Part shown: piece after piece, positions 15,708-24,300 of the stretch
Layout: every line of letters starts with the position of its first letter
How positions within the stretch are numbered: the first letter of the stretch is position 1
NCBI GenBank assembly: GCA_030430255.1
Contig: JAUIGD010000022.1
Location: forward strand, 1-32,307
Source of the DNA: Verrucomicrobiia bacterium
Lineage (GTDB): Bacteria; Verrucomicrobiota; Verrucomicrobiia; Verrucomicrobiales; DEV007
DNA: 32,307 nt
Direction of reading: 5' to 3'
Translations under genes and position numbers: made by a program
The notes under the pieces: model-generated
Told to the model about the DNA's origin: nothing
The model's database searches: none
What the model saw: only the letters and a program-made list of their open reading frames with translations

Positions 15708-17408
15708 ATGAGCCCCCCGGGCTCGTTGGAGGTCGGGGCGATCGTCACCGGCTTGGGCGGCGGTCTGGCGCTGTTCCTATTCGGGATGCGCCAGATGACG
15801 GAGGCGCTCAAGACGGTGGCCGGCGGCCGGATGAAAAATGTGCTGGCGAGGCTGACCGCCAACCGGTTCACCGCGGCGCTGGCGGGGACCATCATCACCG
15901 GCGTCATCCAGTCCTCTTCGGTCACCACCGTGCTCGTCGTGGGCTTCGTCTCCTCCGGGCTGCTGACCCTCGCACAATCGATCGGGGTCATCATCGGCGC
16001 GAATGTCGGGACGACGATCACCGCCCAGATCATCGCGTTCAAAGTCTCCCAATACGGCCTCCTCCTGATCGCGCTCGGCTTCGCGACCGAGATCTCCGCC
16101 CGCCGCGAGCATACCAGACAATGGGGGACCGCGATCATGGGCCTCGGCCTGATCTTCTTCGGCATGGAACTCATGGGCGGCGCCACCGGGCCGCTCCGCT
16201 CGTGGCCCCCCTTCATCGATGCCATGGGGAACATGAGCCATCCGCTGTTGGCCGTCCTCGCCGGGGCCGTGTTCACCGCGATCGTCCAGAGTTCCTCGGC
16301 GACGACCGGCATCGTCATCGTGCTCGCGAGCCAGGGGCTGATCTCGCTGGAGTCGGGGATCGGGCTGATCTTCGGCGCCAACGTCGGCACCTGCGTGACC
16401 GCCGTCATCTCGGCGATCGGCCGCCCCCGGGAGGCGGTGCAGGCCGCATGGGTCCACATCGTTTTCAACGCCGGCGGCGTCCTGCTGTGGATGTTCTTCA
16501 TCCCGCCCTTCGCCGAGCTCGTCCGCTCCCTCTCGTCCTCCTCCGCCGAGCTCGACGGCATGGCGCGGCTGGCTGCGGAGACACCGAGGCAGATCGCCAA
16601 CGCCCACACGCTGTTCAATGTGGGAAACGCGCTGCTGTTCATCGGCTTCACCGGACCGCTGGCCAAGCTGGTGGACCGGATCGTCCCCAGACGCCCGGAG
16701 CCGGAAGGGGTGAAGCCGCTCTACCTCAACGAGCTCTCGCTCGAGCAACCGGCCTTGGGGCTCGACCACGTCCGGCGCGAACTGGGGCACATGGGGGCGG
16801 TGGCCGAGGGGATGCTCGGCCGCTCTCTTCACGTCGTCACCACCGGCACCCGCAGCGAGGTTTCGGCGCTCGCGCGGGAGGACGACGATGTCGACCGCCT
16901 GCACGGGGCGGTGATCACCTACCTCGGGAAGCTGTCACAAACCAACCTCGTCGACCCCCAGCCGAAGTTTCTCTCCGGCTACATCGGGATCGCGAACTAC
17001 TTGGAGAACCTCTGCGATGTGATTGACGAAAACCTCCTCGACACCGCGACCAAGAGGCTGCGGCTAGGCATCGCCGCCAGCCCCTCGACGGTCGAGGTCC
17101 TGCAGCCGATCCACGACAAGGTTTGCAAAGCCTTCCAACAGATGCTCGAGGGGCTGCGGGCCGGCGATCTCGAAGCCGCAGGCAAGGCCATCGCCAGCAA
17201 GGCCAAGGTGAACCGGCTCGCCAGTCGCGCCACCGGACATCTCGCGAAGCGCCTGGTCGCGAGCGAGCCCCATCGCCTCGCCGCCTTCCAGATCGAGACG
17301 GACATCATCGAGGACCTCAAGCGGATCAACACCCTGACGCGGCGGATCGCGCGGGTGCTCATCGAGCTCGAAGGCACCCCCGACGAAGAGACCAATTCCG
17401 GCCCTTAG
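15708..17408 (+). CDS. Na/Pi-cotransporter family protein with PhoU-like C-terminal domain
   Basis: 566 aa from ATG 15708, preceded by GGGGGA about 10 bases upstream. The reading frame stays open back to GTG 15534, but that stretch borders repeat copy 3 and looks non-coding. It is an inner-membrane protein with two inverted-repeat transport units, each marked by QSSS: GVIQSSSVTT (QSSS 68-71) and AIVQSSSATT (QSSS 194-197). Each unit is followed by a GANVGT motif and hydrophobic helices. Residues ~355-556 are helical and PhoU-like. The family (COG1283 type, NptA/YjbB-like) carries out sodium-linked phosphate movement, with YjbB reported as an exporter; direction here is unknown. The final TAG is formed by the first three bases of repeat copy 4. 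No pst or pho genes are nearby. Confidence 0.93.
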   Translation: MSPPGSLEVGAIVTGLGGGLALFLFGMRQMTEALKTVAGGRMKNVLARLTANRFTAALAGTIITGVIQSSSVTTVLVVGFVSSGLLTLAQSIGVIIGANVGTTITAQIIAFKVSQYGLLLIALGFATEISARREHTRQWGTAIMGLGLIFFGMELMGGATGPLRSWPPFIDAMGNMSHPLLAVLAGAVFTAIVQSSSATTGIVIVLASQGLISLESGIGLIFGANVGTCVTAVISAIGRPREAVQAAWVHIVFNAGGVLLWMFFIPPFAELVRSLSSSSAELDGMARLAAETPRQIANAHTLFNVGNALLFIGFTGPLAKLVDRIVPRRPEPEGVKPLYLNELSLEQPALGLDHVRRELGHMGAVAEGMLGRSLHVVTTGTRSEVSALAREDDDVDRLHGAVITYLGKLSQTNLVDPQPKFLSGYIGIANYLENLCDVIDENLLDTATKRLRLGIAASPSTVEVLQPIHDKVCKAFQQMLEGLRAGDLEAAGKAIASKAKVNRLASRATGHLAKRLVASEPHRLAAFQIETDIIEDLKRINTLTRRIARVLIELEGTPDEETNSGP

Positions 17409-17465
17409 CCCGGATCGATCACCACCTCCGCAGGCGAGGCGCCGCCAGTCGTTGGATGGCGGCAG
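17406..17465 (+). repeat. Palindromic intergenic repeat, copy 4 (truncated, ~60 bp)
   Basis: It begins TAGCCCGGATCGATCACCAC, identical to the left terminus of copy 2, and continues with TCCGCAGGCGAGGCG and CGTTG before losing similarity after GGCGGCAG. Only the left third remains. Its first TAG is the stop codon of the upstream Na/Pi-cotransporter gene. Confidence 0.85.
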
Positions 17466-17500
17466 TTGCCGGAGCGCGAGGCGCGGCTGAAACTCGCGGT

Positions 17501-18700
17501 ATGTTACGCGATGCTCCGCTCACCGATCCCTCGCTCTGGTTGCTCGAACCGGGTTTGGGATTTCTGAACCACGGCTCGTTCGGGGCTTGTCCCCGGGAGG
17601 TGCTGGACGTGCAGGCGGAACTGCGGGCACGGCTGGAGCGGCAGCCGGTGACTTTTCTGGTGCGGGAGATCGAGGGGCGGCTCGATGCCGCACGGGAAGT
17701 GCTGGCGGAGTTCGTCGGCGCGGCCCCGGGCGGGCTGGTGTTCGTGCCGAACGCGACGACCGGGGTGAACACGGTGCTGGCGTCGCTCGAGCTGGCGGCT
17801 GGGGACGAGTTGGTGGTGACGGATCAGGAGTACAACGCCTGCCGCAACGCCCTCGATGTCGCCGCGGAGCGGGCGGGCGCGCGGGTCGTGGTGGTGCGGC
17901 TGCCGTTCCCCTGCTCCGGCCCAGAGGAGGTGGTCGATGCGGTGATGGCCGGGGTCACGGAGCGGACACGGCTGGTGCTGATCGACCACGTGGTGAGCCA
18001 GACGGCGATGGTCCTGCCGATCGCGGAGATCGTGGAGCGATTGAACGAGAAGGGTGTCGAGAGCCTGATCGACGGGGCGCACGCGCCGGGGATGGTAGAC
18101 GTGGACCTGCGCGCGCTGGGTGCGCCCTACTACACGGGGAACTGCCACAAGTGGATGTGCGCTCCCAAGGTGGCCGGATTCTTATGGGTAGGTGAGCATC
18201 GGCGCGAGGCGATCCGCCCGCTGGTGATCAGCCACGGGGCGAACGCCCCGCTCGGAGGGAGGTCGCGCCTGCATGCGGAGTTCGACTGGACCGGCACCTT
18301 CGACCCGACGGCATCCCTCTGCGTGCCGGAGGCGATCCGGGTGATGGGCGGGCTGCTGCCGGGCGGGTGGGACGAGCTGCGCGCCGCGAACCGCGCCCTC
18401 GCGATCGAGGCGCAGGGGGTGCTCTGTGCGGCGCTGGGGATCGACGCGCCCTGCCCGGAGGCGATGGTCGGGTCGATGGCGACGGTGCCCCTGCCGGATT
18501 CCGCAGCCGACGCCTGCCCGCCGTCCGTGCCGATGTACATCGACCCGCTGCAAGATCGCCTGCTAGAGGAATACCGCGTCGAGGTGCCGGTATTCCCGTG
18601 GCCGGGGTTCCCGCAGCGCGTCCTGCGCGTCTCCTGCCAGGCCTACAACACCTCGGCCGAGTATGTGCGGCTGGGGCGGGGGTTGAGGGATGTTTTCTAG
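17501..18700 (+). CDS. Class V aminotransferase, isopenicillin-N-epimerase-like
   Basis: 399 aa from ATG 17501. This is a PLP-dependent fold type I enzyme of the aminotransferase class V group. Visible marks: LNHGSFGACPREV at the N-terminus (the usual LNhGSfGa start of epimerase-like members), NATTGVNTV for cofactor phosphate contact, DGAHAPGMVDVDL with the Asp that contacts the PLP ring nitrogen, and the Schiff-base lysine in GNCHKWMCAPK (Lys217). The C-terminus has RVSCQAYNT, matching the RiSxqaYN box of this subgroup. The family includes epimerases, cysteine lyases and related enzymes, so the substrate cannot be assigned. It lacks the RxGxHCAQP cysteine loop of SufS, so it is unlikely to be the missing cysteine desulfurase. 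It starts 36 bases after truncated repeat copy 4. Confidence 0.92.
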   Translation: MLRDAPLTDPSLWLLEPGLGFLNHGSFGACPREVLDVQAELRARLERQPVTFLVREIEGRLDAAREVLAEFVGAAPGGLVFVPNATTGVNTVLASLELAAGDELVVTDQEYNACRNALDVAAERAGARVVVVRLPFPCSGPEEVVDAVMAGVTERTRLVLIDHVVSQTAMVLPIAEIVERLNEKGVESLIDGAHAPGMVDVDLRALGAPYYTGNCHKWMCAPKVAGFLWVGEHRREAIRPLVISHGANAPLGGRSRLHAEFDWTGTFDPTASLCVPEAIRVMGGLLPGGWDELRAANRALAIEAQGVLCAALGIDAPCPEAMVGSMATVPLPDSAADACPPSVPMYIDPLQDRLLEEYRVEVPVFPWPGFPQRVLRVSCQAYNTSAEYVRLGRGLRDVF

Positions 18701-18784
18701 GGGAGTTGAGCGGGGGACCGGCTGTGCGCTCGCCCGACGCCTCGATCACGAGCCAGCGGTCTCGGACTGTGGATTTCTCACTCC

Positions 18785-21160
18785 CTACAACCGCCGCAAC
18801 TCCACCGCGCCCTCCGCTGCCTCGATCTCGGCAATCAGCTCCCCCAGACGGTCGATCATGTCGGTGAGGCTTCTCGCCTCGCGGTGGGCGCGGAGGTCGG
18901 TCTCGAGTTGGCGCAGTCGGGGGAGCAGTGGCTTGGCGGCGGCACCGTACTTCGCCAGCGCGTTCAACCCGCGCCCGATACGGTCTTTCTTGCCCCACTT
19001 GTCGATCTCCATCACCTCCAGACAGAGCGGCATCCCCTCGGCGATGCGGTGTGCCGCGAGCAGTTCGACGCCGCCGAGGCGGATCCCCGCCGCGAACATG
19101 ATCCCGCTCGGCGCGGGCTCGACGATGGCGCGGTGCACGGCGGGCAGGAGCGGCCGGATCTCCTCGTAGCTCAGGTTCTGGTAGACGCTGACGAAGCTGC
19201 CGCGCGCACGCCCGTCCTCGTTCTGCAAGCCGGCGCGCACAGCGGCCAGCAGCTGCTCGCGGTCGACGCCTTCCAACGACTTCCCGAGCAGACCGCCGCG
19301 CCGGTTGAACAGCGCCATCGAAAGGAAGCGCTGCTCCATCGCGCGCGGGTCGTTCTCGAAGTCGGGCCGGGCGAGGCGCATGAGCAAGTCGGGCACGGCG
19401 GGGCGGGCGGCATCGCCGATGGCGGCCAGCGCCTCGGCGGCGAGAATGCGCAACCAGAGGTCGTCGTCGCGCAACGCCCGCCTCAGCGCGGGCACCGCAT
19501 CGGCCGCACGGCCGCGCAGTTGCTTGATCGCTTGGCAGGCGCCATAGCGGGCGTCGAGGTCTCCGCTCTCGAGCAGGGCGACGACCGGTCCCACGACGTC
19601 GGCCTCGCCCCGGCCGAGCGCCATCGCGGCGCGCTCGCGGACGACCGGCGACCAGCTCCCGAGGCGTTCGATCAACTGTTCGCTACCCAGGGCGTCGTAG
19701 GCGCGATCGCGGTCTTTGTTGTCCCAGCCGCGACCGTCGCGAATCAGCCCTTCGGCGGCCGCGCGGTCGAGCTGCGGCACCGCGGAGTCCACCTTGCCGG
19801 TGATGTGGAGTTGCTTCAGCGGCATCGCGTAGGCGAGCAGATAGGCGCCGGTGCTGTCCCAGCCGGCGTACTTGTCCTTCCTCACCCCGGGCGGCCCCTG
19901 ATGGGTGAAGGTGCCGTCCGGCCGCCGTGCGAGGTCGAAGCTCCAGGCGCCGAACTCCCCCATCCAAGCCCCGCTCGCCTCCGGTCCCGAGAGCGCCACC
20001 GCCGGCATCGCCCACAGCATGTTGGTGAAGTTGCCCGTGTGCCCGCAGTCGCGCTCGGAGCCGTGCGAGGCGACGGCCATGCGCGAGAAGTATTCGGCCG
20101 CATCGTGCTCGCCCAGCAGGTTGAACAGCACGGCGGCCATCCCGTTCTTGCCGTTGTCCTCGTGGGTCTGGATCCACGGCGCGTGGTCGCCGTACGGGAT
20201 GGCGCCCTTGCCCCGATAGAACCGCAGCAGCCGCGCGCTGCGCTCGATCGCCCGCGCCACCGACGGGTCGCTGACGCCTGCGCGGCGCGCGAGTTCGAGG
20301 GCGGTGGTCAGCGGGATCCCCGGCGCGTTCATCATGCCGTAGCCGACCAGCCGTCCGTCTTCGCCCGCGAACTTGTGCCCCCACGAGCCGACGATGCTCT
20401 GCCCCTCCGCGGCCTCCACCGCCAACCGCCGCAGGCCCGGCAACACCGATTCATCGCCGGTCGCCATCACATACTCGGCCAGCAGGGTGATCACGTAGCC
20501 ATACCACCAGGTTTGAAAACTCTCCGCGGAGAATTCCGCCGCCCACTCGGCCTCGCGCTTGACCAGCGGGTGGTATTTCTCCTCGCCGCTCGCGAGCAGC
20601 GCCAAGGCATTGAGCGAGCGGGTGATCGGGTTCTGCCGCCGGGTCGGGATCTCGATCTCAGCGGCGATCGCACGGCAACCGCGCTCGAGGATGCGGCGCG
20701 ACTTCTCACAGGCGAACGGTGCCGTCCGGCTGTACTCGCCGAGGATGCGCACCTTCAGGGTGACGTTCTGCGTCTCGCCATCGCGCCAGCGGACCAGCGG
20801 CAGCAACCCGCTGACCTCCGCCTCGGTCAAAGCCCTGCCAAACTCGGTGCGGGGGTCGCTGGAGAAGGGTTCGCCATCGACCCCGAGGATGACGTCGCCG
20901 ACCTCCAAGACCCCTTCGGCGGCGCTGCCTCCCTCGACGGCGGTGATCCGGATCTGCCGCGCGTCGGTGGTGACCAGCTTGTCGCTGAACATCCAGCCCC
21001 GGGCCCCGGTCGCGCCGAGGTTCCAATCATGGTCCGCGCCCGCGGGAATCGGGTCACCTGCCGTGAAGTCGGGCAGAGCGAGCTTGGCTTGGGGCGCCGC
21101 GTCGAGCCGGGCGGCGAGCAGCGCGAGGGAGAGCAGGAGCAGGATACGGTCGGGGGACAT
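18785..21160 (-). CDS. Secreted PDZ / alpha-toroid-like / HEAT-repeat protein (DUF6288-like)
   Basis: 791 aa from ATG 21160; the frame stays open far upstream, but this start gives a clear signal peptide (RILLLLSLALLAARLDA, then AP). Regions by eye: a PDZ-like domain (~45-135) with ITAVEGGSAAEGVLEVGD; a helical region (~160-480) with NPITRSLNALALLASGEE, WGHKFAGEDG, THEDNGKNGMAA and HTGNFTN resembling an alpha/alpha toroid; then HEAT-like repeats (~520-690) such as GPVVALLESGDLDARYGACQ and AVPALRRALRDDDLWLRILA. This order fits proteins annotated as DUF6288 in Verrucomicrobiota and Planctomycetota; that name is from memory. No catalytic residues can be assigned. It is probably periplasmic and diverges from the giant glycine-rich protein across a 225-base region. 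Confidence 0.88.
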   Translation of the reverse strand: MSPDRILLLLSLALLAARLDAAPQAKLALPDFTAGDPIPAGADHDWNLGATGARGWMFSDKLVTTDARQIRITAVEGGSAAEGVLEVGDVILGVDGEPFSSDPRTEFGRALTEAEVSGLLPLVRWRDGETQNVTLKVRILGEYSRTAPFACEKSRRILERGCRAIAAEIEIPTRRQNPITRSLNALALLASGEEKYHPLVKREAEWAAEFSAESFQTWWYGYVITLLAEYVMATGDESVLPGLRRLAVEAAEGQSIVGSWGHKFAGEDGRLVGYGMMNAPGIPLTTALELARRAGVSDPSVARAIERSARLLRFYRGKGAIPYGDHAPWIQTHEDNGKNGMAAVLFNLLGEHDAAEYFSRMAVASHGSERDCGHTGNFTNMLWAMPAVALSGPEASGAWMGEFGAWSFDLARRPDGTFTHQGPPGVRKDKYAGWDSTGAYLLAYAMPLKQLHITGKVDSAVPQLDRAAAEGLIRDGRGWDNKDRDRAYDALGSEQLIERLGSWSPVVRERAAMALGRGEADVVGPVVALLESGDLDARYGACQAIKQLRGRAADAVPALRRALRDDDLWLRILAAEALAAIGDAARPAVPDLLMRLARPDFENDPRAMEQRFLSMALFNRRGGLLGKSLEGVDREQLLAAVRAGLQNEDGRARGSFVSVYQNLSYEEIRPLLPAVHRAIVEPAPSGIMFAAGIRLGGVELLAAHRIAEGMPLCLEVMEIDKWGKKDRIGRGLNALAKYGAAAKPLLPRLRQLETDLRAHREARSLTDMIDRLGELIAEIEAAEGAVELRRL

Positions 21161-21385
21161 TGGATGGATGATCCCCTGTCCATTTCCACCGCTCTGCGAA
21201 TCTCCCCAAAAAACCGCCGCGATGGTGGAGCCCGTCCCAATCCGGCGCCAATCTGGGCGCGAACGCCCTCCCCAGGGCGGTTTTCCGCCGCTCCCACTGT
21301 AATAATCTCGCCGGGATCTTCCAGTATCGGGGTAGAATGCGCCCATTTTGGGGCGCTCCAGCGAAGTCCCACCCACCCATTTTCC
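21161..21385. promoter_or_regulatory. Divergent intergenic region with two hairpins
   Basis: It separates two divergent secreted-protein genes, so promoters for both should lie here; TAGAAT at 21333-21338 is a -10-like candidate for the rightward gene. Two hairpins are visible. CGCCCT-CCCC-AGGGCG followed by GTTTT (21264-21284) looks like a short rightward terminator. GCGCCC-ATTTTG-GGGCGC (21339-21356) ends 29 bases before ATG 21386. Confidence 0.5.
21264..21284 (+). terminator. Terminator-like hairpin in the divergent region
   Basis: CGCCCT-CCCC-AGGGCG forms a 6-bp stem followed by GTTTTCC. On the plus strand it could stop rightward (antisense) transcripts coming out of the leftward PDZ/HEAT gene before they enter the giant gene. 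The T-run is short, so this is tentative. Confidence 0.35.
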
Positions 21386-24300
21386 ATGAAACTGAACCCT
21401 GCCCCGCTCGCCCTCGCCGGCCTGTTGTCCCTGAGCCCGATCGGTTCCTCCGCGCCATTGACCGGCGAAGTCCACGCCTACACCGCCGACGTCGGCAACA
21501 TCTCCCAGGGGCTGTCGGTCGACCTGCACCGCGGCTTCGCGCCGGGCGTCGGTTTGAACCGTCCGTGGACCAACTTCGGCGACAACCACCTCAGCTTCCC
21601 GTCGCCGGAGGACGTGTCGGAGGGGGTGCTGATCACCAGCGCGATCTGGCAGCCAAACCGGCCGGACTGGCACCATGTCTCGTCGGTGGCGGTAGCGGCC
21701 GGGGGCGAGTATTGGATCCCGACCTTCGACGCCGGGGACGGCGGCGAGGCGAACGCGTTCTCGAGCTTCGCGTTCTTCTCCTACGACGAATGGCTGTCGG
21801 CGCTGACCTATCACAACGCCTCGAACGCGGGGATCATCGAGGGCTCGGAGGGGATCGCTTTCGGCCCCGGCGAGGAGGTGGTGGACCACGGCGACGGCAC
21901 CTACACGGTGGACCTGCGCGCCCTGGGCGGCAGCTCGGCGGACGGGGTCCTGTTGGCGAATGCGGTGGCGAACTCCAGCCGCTTCACGATGACCGCGGCG
22001 AACGACGACGGCACCTTCACGCTGGTGCGGCACGTCTCGGAGAGCGACAGCAACGGCGCCGACTTCGAGCAGGGCGCGCTGGCCTTCGCCTACCTGCCGG
22101 CGTCGCGCGTCGGGACAGAGAACTTGCTCGCCGTCGGCCGCCTGATGGGCGACGGGACGGTGCTGGTGGCGGACGCGTCGGTGACGGCGACGACGCCGGG
22201 CACGGGCCAGTGGTTGCTGGCCGCGGAAGGGATCGACCCGGCCGACTGCGTGCTGGTGGTGAGCGCGGGGACGCGGCGCAACGCCGACGACACCGGCTGG
22301 GAGAACAGCATCGACAACGTCGTCACCCACTCGCGCTCGGGCGCGGGTTGGTTGATCGAGAGCCACGACATGACGGACACCGGCCTGGCGCACAGCCCGC
22401 AGGCGCTGGCCGCGCGGGACGCGGTGTGCGAGTTCGCGATCTTCGCCAAGCGGACGCCGAACCTGGTGATCGACAGCACCGGCGGCGGCGCGTTCACCGA
22501 GGACGGCGCGCCGCTGGGCGGGACCTTCCGCGGCGTGCCGTACACGGTCGAGACGGTGGGCGGGGTGCAGACCTTCACCTTCGGGGGCGACTTCGAACTC
22601 GCGGCGGGCGACTATTTGTCCTGCGTCGGCGACAAGCCGGTGTCGATCGTCGCCGCGGGCGACGTGATCATCCCGGACGGGGCGGTGGTCGACCTGTCAT
22701 CGACCGAGGAGACGACCGGTGCGGGCGGCGGTGCGGGCGGTGACGGCGGCGCGGGTGGCGTCGGTGTCTGGGGGCCGGCGGTCGGGGAAGTCGGCGGCGC
22801 GGACGGCGGCGTTGGCGGATCGGGCGGCAGCGGCGGCAGCGCAGGCGGTGGCAACGGCTCGCCCGGGACGGACGGGACGAAGGGCAAAGTGCGCGACAGC
22901 GGCCGCAGCGTCCCGGGTGAGATCGGCGATCCCGGCGCGGCCGGCTTCGGCGGCCTGGCGGTGGGCGGCACGCCCGCCAGTATTGACAACAGCGTCGATG
23001 GCAGTAGCGGCAGCGCGGCAGCGCAGACGGTGGGCACCGGCGGCGCAGGTGGGAAAGGCGGCTTCGGCAACAACGGCGACAACGGCAACCACGCTTCGGG
23101 CGACGGCGCCCGCGGCGGCAACGGCAACCCCGGCGGTGGCGGCGCTGTGGGCGGCAACGCAGCCCACCACGCGACGGGTCTGGTTCTGACCACCGGCGCA
23201 GGGGGCGCCGGCGGCCAGGGCGGTGGCGCCGGCAGCGCGGGCGGCGGCGGCCAAAACGGTGCCGGCGGCGGCGGCGGCGGCGGCGAGGAGGGCAACCTGA
23301 CCTCCGCCGGTTCGCGCGGCGGGCGCGGCGGCCACGGCGGCGCGGGCGGGCTCGGCGGGCGCGGCGGCAACGGCACCACCGGCGGTGACGGCGGCGACGG
23401 CGGCGGCGGGATCGCGTTCACCGCCTACGGCAACATCGAGGCGCACGGCACCTTCTACGCGGCCGGCGGCAACGGCATGAACGGCCTGACGCGCAGCAGC
23501 CTGCCGGACACCAACGGGCGCGGCAGCCCGAACCACATCGACGGCGCCCACCCGCCGGAGCCCGGGCTCGGCAACGGCGCGGGCGGCGACGGCGGCCAGG
23601 GAACCAACGGCGGCAGCGGGGGCATCGGGGGGAACGGCGGCATCGGCGGCCGTGGCGGCGCCGGGTCCGGCGGCACCGTGATGTTGGTCGCACCCTACGT
23701 CGAGACCGCGGGCGGCAAGTTCTTGGTCGGCGGCGGCGTCTCGCACGACAGCTTCGGCGGCGACGGCCGCGTCTTGGTCGCCGACGGCTCGGCGGCGGGC
23801 TTCGCCGGCAGCGGCACGCGGCACGAGGAGGAGTTCGGCGGCCTCTCCGGGCCGAACCCTCACCTGGTCGACCGCGCCGAGACGCCCTACCTGGACGCGC
23901 TGGTCGGCGGCAGCGACGTCGGCGGCCTGCTCTCCGGCGAGAACGCCGGCGGCTTCCCGGGGGTTTTGGCTAGCAAGCCGATGGAGGCTTGGGCTGCGGT
24001 GCACCGCGCCGAGAGCCACGCCGGGATCGCCTTCGAGGACCACGACTGGCTGTTTTTCATCAACCTCACCTGCCGCGACCTCGACGCCCCCCTGCTCGGC
24101 GCCGGGGCGCCGAACTACCTCCACCAGCCGGTCGATGGGGGCATCGCCACCAACCCCCGCTTCGGCGGCGCCGGAGCCTCCGTCCACACCGAATTGCCAC
24201 CGTACGCCGTCTACGCGACCCTGATCCCGAAATCCCTCGGCGAGGTCAACGCCTCCTTCCGGCCCGGGGCGATCGCGCAGGTCGAGAACGCCCTGCCGCT

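Noticed and set aside
17501-18700. The class V aminotransferase as the missing SufS cysteine desulfurase
   Set aside because: It has the epimerase-like LNHGSFGA and RVSCQAYN boxes and lacks the SufS active-site Cys loop; it is also separated from suf by the transporter and two repeats.
18884-21385. Plus-strand open frame extending the giant glycine-rich protein upstream by ~834 codons
   Set aside because: It is antisense to the PDZ/HEAT gene, has no recognisable protein features, and the ATG at 21386 begins a good signal peptide. The open frame is explained by high GC.
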